NCBI GenBank assembly: GCA_949296575.1
Contig: CASFPE010000019.1
Location: forward strand, 1-64,000
Length of the DNA: 64,000 bases
Origin: an uncultured Bacteroides sp.
GTDB taxonomy: Bacteria; Bacteroidota; Bacteroidia; Bacteroidales; Bacteroidaceae
Direction: 5' to 3'
Made by a program: the position numbers and the translations under genes. Within the stretch, counting starts at the first letter, position 1; the number at the start of each line of letters is the position of its first letter. Shown piece by piece: positions 1-8,827 of this stretch. The notes beneath the pieces were generated by a model. It searched no databases, had not been told where the DNA came from, and was given only the letters and a program-made list of their open reading frames with translations.

Positions 1-267
1 CCGCCCGGGAATTTCTTCCGGTGTGCGCGGGTGGTCCAATTGCGGTCGTGGTCGTAACACCCGCGGGGGCATTTTCCCCCCGCCACGACGGCAGCAGAAG
101 TTTCCACCCGCGTAAAACAAAGTTTTTTCCCCGCACTGGCAAAAAAAGCATATCATTAAGCGCCATTTTGCATGGGCAAAATGAAGAAGCAAAGCACATT
201 TTTCCGAATATCCCGGCAAATTGACAAATGTTATGCTAACTTTGCAAATCCATTAAGCCTGCCCATC
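1..267. other. Intergenic stretch at left edge
   Basis: No convincing coding region lies here. The first 170 bases are rich in CG-containing short motifs and inverted pairs (for example CCCGCGGGGG followed by CCCCCCGCC). Bases 95-130 resemble one end of the intergenic repeat seen at 27260-27455 (shared words such as GACGGCAGCAGAAG and GAAGTTTCCACCCG). That likeness is weak, so I treat it as a possible diverged third copy. The last 40 bases hold the promoter of the downstream lipid kinase. Confidence 0.5.
237..244 (+). promoter_or_regulatory. -7 box (TAACTTTG) of the lipid kinase gene
   Basis: TAACTTTG matches the Bacteroides -7 consensus TAnnTTTG and lies 24 bases before the ATG at 268. This supports 268 rather than the longer upstream reading frame as the true start. 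I see no clear TTG/TTTG -33 box at 19-21 bases. Confidence 0.6.
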
Positions 268-1293
268 ATGGAACCACTGAAAAAAATCGTTTTCATCGTC
301 AACCCGATATCGGGAACCTTCAGCAAAGACTTTGTCTTAGCCTCCATCAAAGAACAAATCAACCGCGCGAAATTCACCTATGAAGTGGCCTACACGCAAC
401 ACGCCAAGCATGGAACGGAAATCAGCGCAAAAGCCGTTGCCAATGGCGCCGACATAGTGGTGGCCATCGGCGGCGACGGGACAGTCAACGAAATAGCCCG
501 TTCCCTCATCCACACCCCGGTGGCATTGGGCATCATCCCATGCGGGTCAGGCAACGGCCTTGCGCGCCATTTGCAGATACCCATGGACATAAAGAAAGCC
601 ATCGAAAACATCAACCGTTGCAACATAGAATGCATAGATTACGGGAGGATAAACAACAACCCGTTTTTCTGCACATGCGGTGTCGGATTCGATGCGTTTG
701 TCAGCCTGAAATTCGCCACTGCCGGGAAAAGAGGCATGCTCACCTATCTGGAAAACACGCTCCACGAATGCCTGAACTACAAGCCGGAAACCTATGAAAT
801 CGTCAGGGAAGACAGCACCATGAAGCATAAAGCCTTCCTGATAGCTTGCGCCAATGCATCGCAATACGGGAACAACGCTTACATTGCCCCGCAAGCATCA
901 TTGGACGACGGGCTGATGGATGTCACTATTTTAGAGCCATTCACCATACTTGACATCCCGGCATTGGCCTTCCAACTGTTCAACAAAAACATTGACCAAA
1001 ACAGCCGGATCAAAACGTTTAAGAGCAACAAAATAACAATTATACGGAACAAGCCAGGGGTCATTCATTTCGACGGCGACCCCGTCATGGAAGGCAGTGT
1101 CCTGAACGTGGAAATCGTGGGGCATGACTTATGGGTATGCGTGCCGCCCGAAAAGGGGAGGAAGACAGGCAACATGCTTCAAATGGCCGCTGACTATTTC
1201 AGCGGCTTCAAGCCTTTCAGCGGAGTCCTTGATGAACTATCCGCAAAAAACAAAATCTTCATGGAACGCAGAAAGGACGAGAGCAGGGAATGA
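268..1293 (+). CDS. Diacylglycerol kinase-family lipid kinase
   Basis: The 341-residue protein belongs to the DAGK catalytic family (YegS/BmrU/DgkB type), which phosphorylates a lipid or sphingoid substrate with ATP at the inner face of the membrane. Seen in sequence: an N-terminal NPISG motif, the nucleotide-binding GGDGTVNEIARSL motif near residue 75, and a GSGNGLARHL motif near residue 95, followed by the usual beta-rich C-terminal domain with a DGDP motif. Length fits the family (about 290-340). An upstream in-frame ATG at 172 would add 32 residues, but the promoter at 237-244 and the loss of family similarity before MEPLKK argue for 268. The gene stands alone and converges with trmN6. 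Exact lipid substrate cannot be told; some Bacteroidetes members act on sphingolipid precursors. Confidence 0.88.
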   Translation: MEPLKKIVFIVNPISGTFSKDFVLASIKEQINRAKFTYEVAYTQHAKHGTEISAKAVANGADIVVAIGGDGTVNEIARSLIHTPVALGIIPCGSGNGLARHLQIPMDIKKAIENINRCNIECIDYGRINNNPFFCTCGVGFDAFVSLKFATAGKRGMLTYLENTLHECLNYKPETYEIVREDSTMKHKAFLIACANASQYGNNAYIAPQASLDDGLMDVTILEPFTILDIPALAFQLFNKNIDQNSRIKTFKSNKITIIRNKPGVIHFDGDPVMEGSVLNVEIVGHDLWVCVPPEKGRKTGNMLQMAADYFSGFKPFSGVLDELSAKNKIFMERRKDESRE

Positions 1294-1305
1294 CTATGCC
1301 AAAAG

Positions 1306-2013
1306 CTACAAATACAAGTAAAAATCTTTCATAAGCCCAACAAACTGAGAGGTGTACACATGCTCCGAAGACTCTATCACCAATTCATCCTCCATCAGTT
1401 CCGAGACTTCCCTGCTGAAAGCCAGCAACACACGCTTCGGTGCTGCATGCGGCACCGTTCGCACATAAGTCCGATGAAGCAAATGCAGGCCTAATGACAC
1501 AGCCTTCCCGTGTACATCCGCAACTGCGTCGGTCGGCAAGACCAACGCGACTTTCCCCGATGAAGAAAGCAAAGCCGCACTCTTTTCCAGCAAAGAACCG
1601 CATGACAAATAGCCTGCATGGCGCGCCATCGCCCGCCGTGAATCCGGGCAATTCAATGAGTGGCTAAAATAAGGAGGATTGGATACGATCAAGTCAAACT
1701 TCACATCCGTCTGGAAACTGTTGAAATCCACGCAATCCACATGTATCCGATTGCCCCATTGCGACAATGCGGCATTCTCCTTGGCTTGTTCTGCCGCGAT
1801 GGGGTCAATCTCCACAGCCACTACGCAAGCATTAGCAGCACGTTGCGCCAACATTAAAGCGACAAGGCCGCTTCCTGTACCCACATCCAATATCGTGGCA
1901 GCATTCTCCACCGGTGCCCATGCGCCCAACAATACGCCATCAGTACCCACTTTCATGGCGCACTTATCATGCCATATGGTAAATTGCTTGAATCGGAAAT
2001 AAGGATTTGACAT
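1306..2013 (-). CDS. trmN6: tRNA1(Val) (adenine(37)-N6)-methyltransferase
   Basis: Predicted SAM-dependent methyltransferase of the YfiC/TrmN6 family, which methylates A37 of tRNA-Val. The sequence has the Rossmann motif DVGTGSGLVALMLAQ near residue 40 and the N6-adenine methyltransferase motif SNPPYF near residue 110. The protein is 235 residues from the start chosen at 2013 (MSNPYFRFKQF); a longer frame to 2079 would add a hydrophobic extension that family members do not have. It converges with the lipid kinase, with only 12 bases between the two stops, and is divergent from lon. Confidence 0.88.
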   Translation of the reverse strand: MSNPYFRFKQFTIWHDKCAMKVGTDGVLLGAWAPVENAATILDVGTGSGLVALMLAQRAANACVVAVEIDPIAAEQAKENAALSQWGNRIHVDCVDFNSFQTDVKFDLIVSNPPYFSHSLNCPDSRRAMARHAGYLSCGSLLEKSAALLSSSGKVALVLPTDAVADVHGKAVSLGLHLLHRTYVRTVPHAAPKRVLLAFSREVSELMEDELVIESSEHVYTSQFVGLMKDFYLYL

Positions 2014-2131
2014 GCTCCTATAAACATAAAAAAACAAAATCGCCGCGAAGATAATAATAATTAAAGCATAAAATGGCACAGCTATTGCATAATTATTAAA
2101 ATGGAATTTTTATTATTGATAAAGAAAAAAC

Positions 2132-2139
2132 TAACTTTG
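2132..2139 (+). promoter_or_regulatory. -7 box (TAACTTTG) upstream of lon
   Basis: Perfect TAnnTTTG match 52 bases before the lon ATG. The AT-rich tract just upstream offers no strong -33 box. Confidence 0.55.
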
Positions 2140-2190
2140 CGGCTGTTTTTCATACTGCCAGCTTGACATTTAATCATACATACTACAAAC

Positions 2191-4659
2191 ATGAAAAAGA
2201 TTAAATACCTAAATGACATGGAAGAATCAAACAGCAGTCCTTTCTCGCTGATCGCCGATTTTGACGGGAACGAGGAATTGTTGTCCAATATACCGGTTGA
2301 TGAGAACTTGCCCGTGTTGCCGTTACGCAACATGGTGCTGTTTACCCACGTTGTGCTTCCCGTCAGCGTAGGAAGAATATCTTCTCTGCGGCTAATCACT
2401 GAAGCATATAAAAACGACCGTTTCATCGCCGTCGTCTGCCAAAAAAATCCGGAAATCGAAAATCCTGGGATGGATGACCTCTATGCGACTGGGACAGTAG
2501 CCAAAGTGTTGCGCATATTGGAAATGCCGGATCAGTCCACCACAGTAATATTGCAAGGCATCCGAAGAATTAAATTGCTAGAAATTACAGGCAACCATCC
2601 CTATCTGCAAGGAAATGTAAAGCCCAATGATGAAATCCTGCCTGAGAAAGACGCATCGAAGCATAAAGAATTCGAAGCTTTGACCGAGGCTTGCAAAGAT
2701 CTTACAGTGCGTTACATCAAGACTTCAGACACCATGCGACCGGAAAACGTGTTTGCTGTCAAGAACATCAACAACCGCATGTTCCTCATCAATTTCATCT
2801 GTACCAACCTGCCATTAAACAAAGAAGAGAAAATGCAACTGTTGGAGATGCCGTCTTTCTCCAACCGCGCCTACAAGCTGCTTGAAATATTGAACCGTGA
2901 AGTACAGCTCGCTGAAATAAAAGCGTCAATACAAATGCGGACACGTGAAGACATCGACCAACAACAGCGCGAATATTTCTTGCAACAACAAATTAAAAAC
3001 ATCCAAGATGAATTGGGAGGAACCGGGCAAGAACAAGAAATAGAAGAAATGCGCCAAAAAGGCGAAAAAATGAAATGGAGCCAGGAAATACATGACACAT
3101 TCAAAAAAGAATTGGCAAAACTGGAACGTACACATCCTCAATCACCGGATTACAACGTCCAATTGAATTACCTGCAAACCATGTTGAGCCTTCCTTGGGG
3201 CATCTATACGACAGACAACCTGAACCTGAAAAATGCAGAGAAAGTCTTGAATAAAGACCACTATGGCCTTGAGAAAGTAAAGGAACGAATATTGGAACAC
3301 CTTGCCGTCCTGAAGTTGAAAGGCGACTTGAAATCTCCTATTATCTGCCTTTACGGGCCTCCGGGCGTAGGGAAAACATCATTGGGCAAATCCATTGCCG
3401 CTGCATTAAAAAGAAAATACATCCGCATGTCTTTAGGTGGCGTACACGACGAAGCTGAAATACGCGGACACCGCAAGACCTACATTGGAGCCATGCCGGG
3501 AAGAATCATCAAAGGGTTGATCAAGGCAGGATCATCGAATCCGGTATTTGTCCTCGATGAAATAGACAAAGTAAGTTCCGACCGCCAAGGCGACCCTGCG
3601 TCAGCTTTGCTGGAAGTGTTGGATCCTGAACAGAACAATGCTTTTCATGACAATTTCTTGGATGTCGATTACGATTTGTCGAAAATAATGTTCATTGCAA
3701 CCGCTAATAACCTGAATACAATCCCTCAACCCCTGCTTGACCGCATGGAACTCATCGAAGTCAGCGGGTACATTACGGAAGAAAAGGTGGAAATCGCCCG
3801 CAAGCACTTGGTGCCTAAAGAATTGGAGGCAACAGGAATAAAAAAGCGGGAATTGAAATTTTCAAAACAAGCATTAGAGGCCATTATTGAATCGTATACC
3901 CGGGAATCTGGCGTGCGCGAACTGGAAAAGAAAATCAACAAGGTATTGAGAAAAATAGCCCGACAATATGCTATCGATTTGATTCTTCCAACACACGAGA
4001 TCAAGGAATCAGATCTGAAAGAATATTTGGGCATTCCTGAGTATTCACGCGACAAATACCAAGGCAACGACTACGCTGGTGTCGTGACAGGTTTGGCGTG
4101 GACCGCCGTAGGTGGTGAAATCCTCTTTGTAGAAACAAGCCTAAGCAAAGGAAAAGGCAATAAACTTACATTGACAGGGAATTTAGGGGATGTCATGAAA
4201 GAATCTGCCATGTTGGCATTGGAATATATCAAGGCACACGCCCATTTGCTGAACATCAATGAGGATATATTTGACAATTGGAACATTCATATTCATGTTC
4301 CTGAAGGCGCAATCCCCAAAGACGGGCCGTCGGCTGGCATCACAATGGCCACTTCAATTGCTTCTGCGCTGACACAACGTAAAGTTAAAAAGGGGTTGGC
4401 CATGACGGGGGAAATCACATTGCGAGGGAAAGTGCTTCCTGTGGGTGGCATCAAAGAAAAAATATTAGCGGCCAAACGTGCCGGAATCAAGGAAATCATT
4501 CTTTGCAATGAAAACCAAAAAGATATAGAGGAAATTCAAGGAATCTATCTTAAAGGGCTTGTATTCCATTACGTAAACGATATCAAGGAAGTACTTGAAT
4601 TAGCACTTACAAACGAGAAAGTGGAAGATGCCATAGATTTTGCCGTGCAAGAAAAATGA
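2191..4659 (+). CDS. lon: ATP-dependent Lon protease
   Basis: Cytosolic AAA+ serine protease that degrades misfolded and regulatory proteins. The 822 residues show the three-part LonA layout: an N-terminal substrate-binding domain (about 35-240) and coiled-coil linker (about 240-330), an AAA+ module with Walker [10 protein letters not shown] at 389-397 and Walker B FVLDEIDK near 455, and the C-terminal protease with catalytic Ser714 (DGPSAGI) and Lys755 (GGIKEK). Length matches LonA (about 780-850). The start at 2191 gives MKKIKYL; an internal ATG at 2218 (MEESNSS) is an alternative. Its stop overlaps the start of tgt by four bases (ATGA), so the two are translationally coupled. Confidence 0.97.
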   Translation: MKKIKYLNDMEESNSSPFSLIADFDGNEELLSNIPVDENLPVLPLRNMVLFTHVVLPVSVGRISSLRLITEAYKNDRFIAVVCQKNPEIENPGMDDLYATGTVAKVLRILEMPDQSTTVILQGIRRIKLLEITGNHPYLQGNVKPNDEILPEKDASKHKEFEALTEACKDLTVRYIKTSDTMRPENVFAVKNINNRMFLINFICTNLPLNKEEKMQLLEMPSFSNRAYKLLEILNREVQLAEIKASIQMRTREDIDQQQREYFLQQQIKNIQDELGGTGQEQEIEEMRQKGEKMKWSQEIHDTFKKELAKLERTHPQSPDYNVQLNYLQTMLSLPWGIYTTDNLNLKNAEKVLNKDHYGLEKVKERILEHLAVLKLKGDLKSPIICLYGPPGVGKTSLGKSIAAALKRKYIRMSLGGVHDEAEIRGHRKTYIGAMPGRIIKGLIKAGSSNPVFVLDEIDKVSSDRQGDPASALLEVLDPEQNNAFHDNFLDVDYDLSKIMFIATANNLNTIPQPLLDRMELIEVSGYITEEKVEIARKHLVPKELEATGIKKRELKFSKQALEAIIESYTRESGVRELEKKINKVLRKIARQYAIDLILPTHEIKESDLKEYLGIPEYSRDKYQGNDYAGVVTGLAWTAVGGEILFVETSLSKGKGNKLTLTGNLGDVMKESAMLALEYIKAHAHLLNINEDIFDNWNIHIHVPEGAIPKDGPSAGITMATSIASALTQRKVKKGLAMTGEITLRGKVLPVGGIKEKILAAKRAGIKEIILCNENQKDIEEIQGIYLKGLVFHYVNDIKEVLELALTNEKVEDAIDFAVQEK

Positions 4660-5786
4660 AATTCGAATTACAACATACCGACTCTAAAAGCAATGCCCGT
4701 GCTGGCTTGATAACAACTGGCCATGGCCAAATAGAAACGCCGATTTTCATGCCAGTAGGAACGGCAGGAACGGTGAAAGGAGTCCATTTGACCGAACTAA
4801 AAGACGATATAAAGGCACAAATCATTCTGGGGAATACCTATCATCTCTATCTGCGTCCCGGACTTGATACCTTGGAAAAAGCAGGCGGATTGCACGGATT
4901 CAACGGATGGGTCCGTCCTATCCTTACAGACAGCGGAGGATTCCAAGTGTTTTCTTTGTCAAGCATCCGTAAGCTAAAAGAAGAAGGTGCTGAATTCCGT
5001 TCTCACATTGACGGTTCCAAGCATTTTTTCACGCCGGAAAAAGTTATTGACATAGAGCGCATTATTGGTGCTGATATTATGATGGCTTTCGATGAATGCC
5101 CTCCCGGTGATTCAGATTATGAGTATGCGAAAAAATCATTAGGACTGACCAATCGGTGGTTAGACCGATGCCTTAAACGTTTTAATGAAACAAGTCCCAA
5201 GTATGGGTATGAACAATGCCTGTTCCCCATTGTGCAAGGATGCGTTTATTCTGATTTGCGGAAGCAAGCAGCTGAATTTGTGGCTTCCAAAGAATGCGAT
5301 GGAAATGCAATTGGCGGATTGGCAGTAGGCGAGCCGGTGGACAAAATGTATGAAATGATTGAGTTGGTCAATGCAATCTTGCCAAAGGACAAGCCCCGTT
5401 ACCTGATGGGCGTAGGAACTCCTGTAAACATACTGGAAGGCATAGAACGAGGTGTAGACATGTTTGATTGCGTAATGCCTACCCGCAATGGCCGAAACGG
5501 CATGCTGTTCACAAAAAACGGCATCATGAACATGAGAAACAAGAAGTGGGAAAACGACTTTTCACCCATTGAGGAAGACGGTGCTTCGTATGTAGACACT
5601 CTTTACAGTAAAGCTTACCTCAGGCATCTGTTTCATGCACAAGAATTGCTGGCCATGCAAATAGCCTCTGTCCACAACCTTGCATTCTACCTGTGGTTGG
5701 TGAAAGAAGCACGCAGCCACATCATTGCCGGCGACTTCTCTACATGGAAACCTGCTATGGTCAAACAAATATCCGCTCGACTATAA
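4656..5786 (+). CDS. tgt: Queuine/preQ1 tRNA-ribosyltransferase lacking zinc ligands
   Basis: Catalyses base exchange of guanine-34 in GUN-anticodon tRNAs with preQ1, a step in queuosine synthesis. The 376-residue TIM-barrel enzyme keeps DSGGFQVFS (Asp93), the nucleophile region MFDCVMPTRNG (Asp271) and the late SVHNL histidine (His340). The usual C-x-C-x2-C zinc-binding segment just before YSKAYLRH is replaced by DGASYVD (about residues 308-314), so no cysteine ligands are present; this is seen directly. The start overlaps the end of lon by four bases and its stop shares one base with the next gene, so lon-tgt-lptF/G is one tightly packed operon. Assignment is secure; whether metal is bound is open. 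Confidence 0.95.
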   Translation: MKFELQHTDSKSNARAGLITTGHGQIETPIFMPVGTAGTVKGVHLTELKDDIKAQIILGNTYHLYLRPGLDTLEKAGGLHGFNGWVRPILTDSGGFQVFSLSSIRKLKEEGAEFRSHIDGSKHFFTPEKVIDIERIIGADIMMAFDECPPGDSDYEYAKKSLGLTNRWLDRCLKRFNETSPKYGYEQCLFPIVQGCVYSDLRKQAAEFVASKECDGNAIGGLAVGEPVDKMYEMIELVNAILPKDKPRYLMGVGTPVNILEGIERGVDMFDCVMPTRNGRNGMLFTKNGIMNMRNKKWENDFSPIEEDGASYVDTLYSKAYLRHLFHAQELLAMQIASVHNLAFYLWLVKEARSHIIAGDFSTWKPAMVKQISARL

Positions 5787-6892
5787 TGAAGAATTTGCTG
5801 CGCCATAAAATCATCAAAAGACTCGACCGTTACATCATCGCCAAATTTTTAGGCACTTATGTCTTCGCCATCGCTCTCATCATATCCATTGCAGTGGTTT
5901 TTGACATCAATGAAAAGATGGACAAGTTCATGACGAACAATGCTCCCTTGCAAGACATCGTTTTTGATTATTACATGAACTTCATTCCCTATTTTGCCAA
6001 TTTGTTCAGTCCTTTGTTCGTTTTCATTGCCGTTATCTTTTTCACGTCCAAACTCGCTGAAAATTCAGAAATAATCGCCATGTTCTCCACCGGCATGAGT
6101 TTCAAACGGTTAATGCGCCCTTATATGATTTCAGCGGCTTTGATTGCTATTCTTACATTCTTTTTAGGTGCTTTTGTCATCCCGGAAGGCAACATCACCC
6201 GATTGGATTTTGAGAACCAATACATCAAGAAAAAGAAAGTCACTTACGCCCGAAATATACAATTGGAAGTGGACACGGGTGTCATTGCTTACATCGAACG
6301 CTACGAAGACTACAACAAAACAGGATACCGCTTTTCACTCGACAAGTTTGAAGACAAGAAAATGGTGTCGCACCTCACTGCACGAAGCATCACGTATGAC
6401 ACGACTTCCGTCCATCGCTGGAAAGTGAAAAACTATATGATTCGCGAACTGAAAGGACGGAAAGAACAAATCATAAAAGGCACCGAGCTTGACACCACCA
6501 TTGTCATGGAGCCGTCCGACTTTCTTATTGCACGCAACCAGCAGGAGATGATGACAAGCCCGGAACTGAAAGAATACATCAACAAACAAAAACAACGGGG
6601 ATTTGCCAACATCAAGGAGTTTGAGATAGAATACCACCGCAGGATAGCCATGTCGTTCGCCTCATTCATCCTGACAGCAATTGGGTTGACACTGTCTTCA
6701 AGGAAAACAAAAGGTGGAATGGGATTGCATCTCGGTTTGGGACTTGCATTGAGTTTTTCTTACATTTTGTTTCAAACAGTTTCATCCACATTTGCTATCA
6801 ATGGAAACATGCCAGCAATGTTGGCTGTCTGGATGCCCAACATTCTTTATGCCATCATTGCGGTTTACCTTTACACTAAAGCACCCAAATAA
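5786..6892 (+). CDS. LptF/LptG-family permease (YjgP/YjgQ)
   Basis: Inner-membrane component of the lipopolysaccharide export ABC transporter, which pulls LPS out of the membrane toward LptA/LptC. The 368 residues show the family layout: three transmembrane segments in the first 130 residues, a periplasmic beta-rich middle (about 130-280), and three more helices at the C-terminus. The start at 5786 (MKNLLRHKII) shares one base with the tgt stop codon (TAATG). A longer frame from 5693 would run inside tgt and is rejected. F versus G cannot be decided; Bacteroidetes often encode the two in separate places. No lptB is nearby. Confidence 0.9.
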   Translation: MKNLLRHKIIKRLDRYIIAKFLGTYVFAIALIISIAVVFDINEKMDKFMTNNAPLQDIVFDYYMNFIPYFANLFSPLFVFIAVIFFTSKLAENSEIIAMFSTGMSFKRLMRPYMISAALIAILTFFLGAFVIPEGNITRLDFENQYIKKKKVTYARNIQLEVDTGVIAYIERYEDYNKTGYRFSLDKFEDKKMVSHLTARSITYDTTSVHRWKVKNYMIRELKGRKEQIIKGTELDTTIVMEPSDFLIARNQQEMMTSPELKEYINKQKQRGFANIKEFEIEYHRRIAMSFASFILTAIGLTLSSRKTKGGMGLHLGLGLALSFSYILFQTVSSTFAINGNMPAMLAVWMPNILYAIIAVYLYTKAPK

Positions 6893-6920
6893 ACATCTGC
6901 ACAGCACAGCACATCTCATT

Positions 6921-8192
6921 TCATTGCTTCGCCTTTTCTTCATGCAGTAACGACAATTCATGAATCAGCGAATCGCGGACAATGGCAAATTGCGCCATGT
7001 TAGCAGGGCTGATAGGTTTCTTGGGCTGCGATTTAATGAGTAAAGGATTGATGGGTTTGCCGTTTTCGTGTACACGAAAGTCAAGATGCGGTCCTGTAGA
7101 AAGTCCGGTGGAGCCTACATAACCAATCACTTCTTTTTGTTTAACCACAGACCCTACTTTGATGCCTTTTGCAAAACGCGACAGATGCATATAAGTGGTA
7201 ACATAAACACTATTGTGGCGTATTTTCAAATAATTGCCGCCACCTCTTGCCTGATATCCTTTTGCTATCACTTTCCCATTTCCAATGGCATATACCGGCG
7301 TTCCAGTAGGTGCTGCGTAATCCACTCCATGATGAGCCCGATAACGCTTCAACACAGGATGGAAACGACTATTAGTAAAGCGTGAAGATATACGGTAAAA
7401 ATCCAAAGGAGCTTTCAAGAAAGCTCCCTCCAAACTGTTCCCTTTTTCATTGTAATAAAGTTCCTCACCGTCTTGCACGAAAGGAATAGCATAATACGTG
7501 CTGTCGCCATGACGAAACGATGCTGCCAAAACATGGAAACTTTGCAATTCTTTGTCGTCCACACATTCCTGTTCATAAATAACCTTGAATTCATCTTGCT
7601 TTTGCAAACCGAAGAAGTCAATCGTCCATCCAAAAATATTGGACAACACCACTGCCAATTGCGGCGAAGCATTCGTGTTTTGCATGGCTACCCACAATGA
7701 GGATTCCACTACGCCCGATGCCGTTTTTTCCCGCCATTCTACTGGGTTTTCGCCACGTCGTACACTGTAATCCCCGTCCAAATCGAAAACGACATAAGAA
7801 CGAGGGTCGGCTTCATACACAAAATATTTCGTAACAGGAAGGCTGTCTTTAGTTGTAAACACGGCATATGCCTGACCGCTACGTATCTTCCTTACGTCGA
7901 ATACACCTTCCGACCGTTCATTCAGCCGATGGACATCACGTACGGTCAAGCCATGTTCACGTAACAAGTCTGATAAAGTTTGCCGTTCCTTCACAATGCC
8001 ATACCTGACATTGTAGCCATCCGTAGGGATGCCATATTTATACACGATTTCATTCACTTCTGTAGAATCTGTCACATCTACTTCATCCAACGAGGGTTGC
8101 CTGCCTTGCAACATCAACAGGGCAGATACGCCCAAGCCTGCCAGCAATGCCAAACCGATGGAGGTAATGGCATTCATCGTATTCTTGTTCAT
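6921..8192 (-). CDS. M23-family (LytM) metallopeptidase, membrane anchored
   Basis: Predicted cell-wall peptidase or peptidase-like factor. From the start at 8192 it has 423 residues: a single N-terminal membrane segment (about 5-30), a LysM/OapA-like region (about 60-120) and a C-terminal M23 domain (about 270-390). In the M23 domain the HHGVD motif supplies His287 and Asp291, His336 is present, but the canonical HxH reads HLD (GPHLDFRV, about 368-374), so the third zinc ligand is Asp rather than His. The promoter-like box at 8225-8232 favours the start at 8192 over 8237. Convergent with lptF/G. It may be an active zinc peptidase with a variant ligand or a regulator of other peptidases. Confidence 0.87.
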   Translation of the reverse strand: MNKNTMNAITSIGLALLAGLGVSALLMLQGRQPSLDEVDVTDSTEVNEIVYKYGIPTDGYNVRYGIVKERQTLSDLLREHGLTVRDVHRLNERSEGVFDVRKIRSGQAYAVFTTKDSLPVTKYFVYEADPRSYVVFDLDGDYSVRRGENPVEWREKTASGVVESSLWVAMQNTNASPQLAVVLSNIFGWTIDFFGLQKQDEFKVIYEQECVDDKELQSFHVLAASFRHGDSTYYAIPFVQDGEELYYNEKGNSLEGAFLKAPLDFYRISSRFTNSRFHPVLKRYRAHHGVDYAAPTGTPVYAIGNGKVIAKGYQARGGGNYLKIRHNSVYVTTYMHLSRFAKGIKVGSVVKQKEVIGYVGSTGLSTGPHLDFRVHENGKPINPLLIKSQPKKPISPANMAQFAIVRDSLIHELSLLHEEKAKQ

Positions 8193-8224
8193 ACTCACGA
8201 GTGTTTCCTTTATGTCAATCCGTG

Positions 8225-8232
8225 CAAAAATA
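8225..8232 (-). promoter_or_regulatory. -7 box for the M23 peptidase gene
   Basis: Reverse strand reads TATTTTTG, matching TAnnTTTG, 33 bases before the ATG at 8192. A TTTG on the same strand at 8257-8260 is a possible -33 box, with a spacer (24) longer than usual. Confidence 0.5.
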
Positions 8233-8339
8233 CGCAATATCGCTGGAATAATCGAACAAAACCAGCAGATTAACGCAATAGAAATTGAGATTTAAGTAGT
8301 TAGGAAGTTGCCAAGTGGCAAAAATGCAAAATATAGCCA

Positions 8340-8406
8340 TAACGGCCTCTTCCGTATCAATCAACGTGCCGTTGATATCGAACAGGATATGCTTGTACTT
8401 ACTCAT
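8340..8406 (-). pseudogene. Truncated HAD-superfamily hydrolase (N-terminal remnant)
   Basis: The frame starting at 8406 begins [20 protein letters not shown], the typical first motif of a HAD phosphatase (DxNGTLIDT). Family similarity stops about 22 residues in and the frame closes at 8215 without the rest of the domain. Its start overlaps the end of the acetyltransferase remnant, as in an intact operon. This is a 3'-deleted relic, not a functional gene. Confidence 0.75.
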
Positions 8407-8684
8407 TGCCTTCTATTTGTTTGATTACACGGCAAGGATTGCCCACCGCCACACAGTTGGCAGGAATGGAACGGGTCACAACGCTGCCTGCCCCGATGAC
8501 ACTGTTCTTGCCAATCGTCACTCCGGGCAACAAAATGGCACCTCCGCCAATCCACACACTGTCTTCTATCTTGACGGGCAAGGCGTAGGTACGGTATATT
8601 TCCTCGTCTTCCGCCCAGTCCTGCACCATGCGTTCGTTTACTTTCGTGGAATGGGTGGCGATATAAATCCCAAGAACCACAAGC
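8399..8684 (-). pseudogene. Truncated hexapeptide (maltose/galactoside-type) O-acetyltransferase
   Basis: The C-terminal half of a left-handed beta-helix acetyltransferase is clear: GIYIATH, then [19 protein letters not shown] and IGAGSVVTR up to [10 protein letters not shown]. These are the hallmark motifs of the LacA/Maa family. The N-terminal half (about 100 residues) is missing; upstream the DNA switches, in another frame, to a fragment of a Crp-like regulator. The reading frame is open from 8797, but that start lies in unrelated sequence. Likely non-functional. Confidence 0.78.
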
Positions 8685-8813
8685 GGCATCCCCTTCCTTA
8701 GAGAACCATGTCGTAATTTGTTTTCCATCATGCAACACATAAGAGCGCGTGATGCCTTTTTCAATGAAATAAACCTTCTTGTCCAGTTTTCCGGCATAAG
8801 GCATCCTCGCCAT
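8685..8813 (-). pseudogene. Fragment of a Crp/Fnr-family regulator (cNMP-binding domain)
   Basis: Reading from 8813, residues 9-43 ([12 protein letters not shown], then [20 protein letters not shown]) match the middle of the cyclic-nucleotide-binding domain found in Bacteroidetes Crp/Fnr regulators. Both flanks are gone: dinB ends at 8828 just upstream, and at about 8684 the sequence joins the acetyltransferase fragment. There is no HTH domain. The abrupt switch marks a deletion junction. Confidence 0.7.
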
Positions 8814-8827
8814 GCTCTATGCCAATA

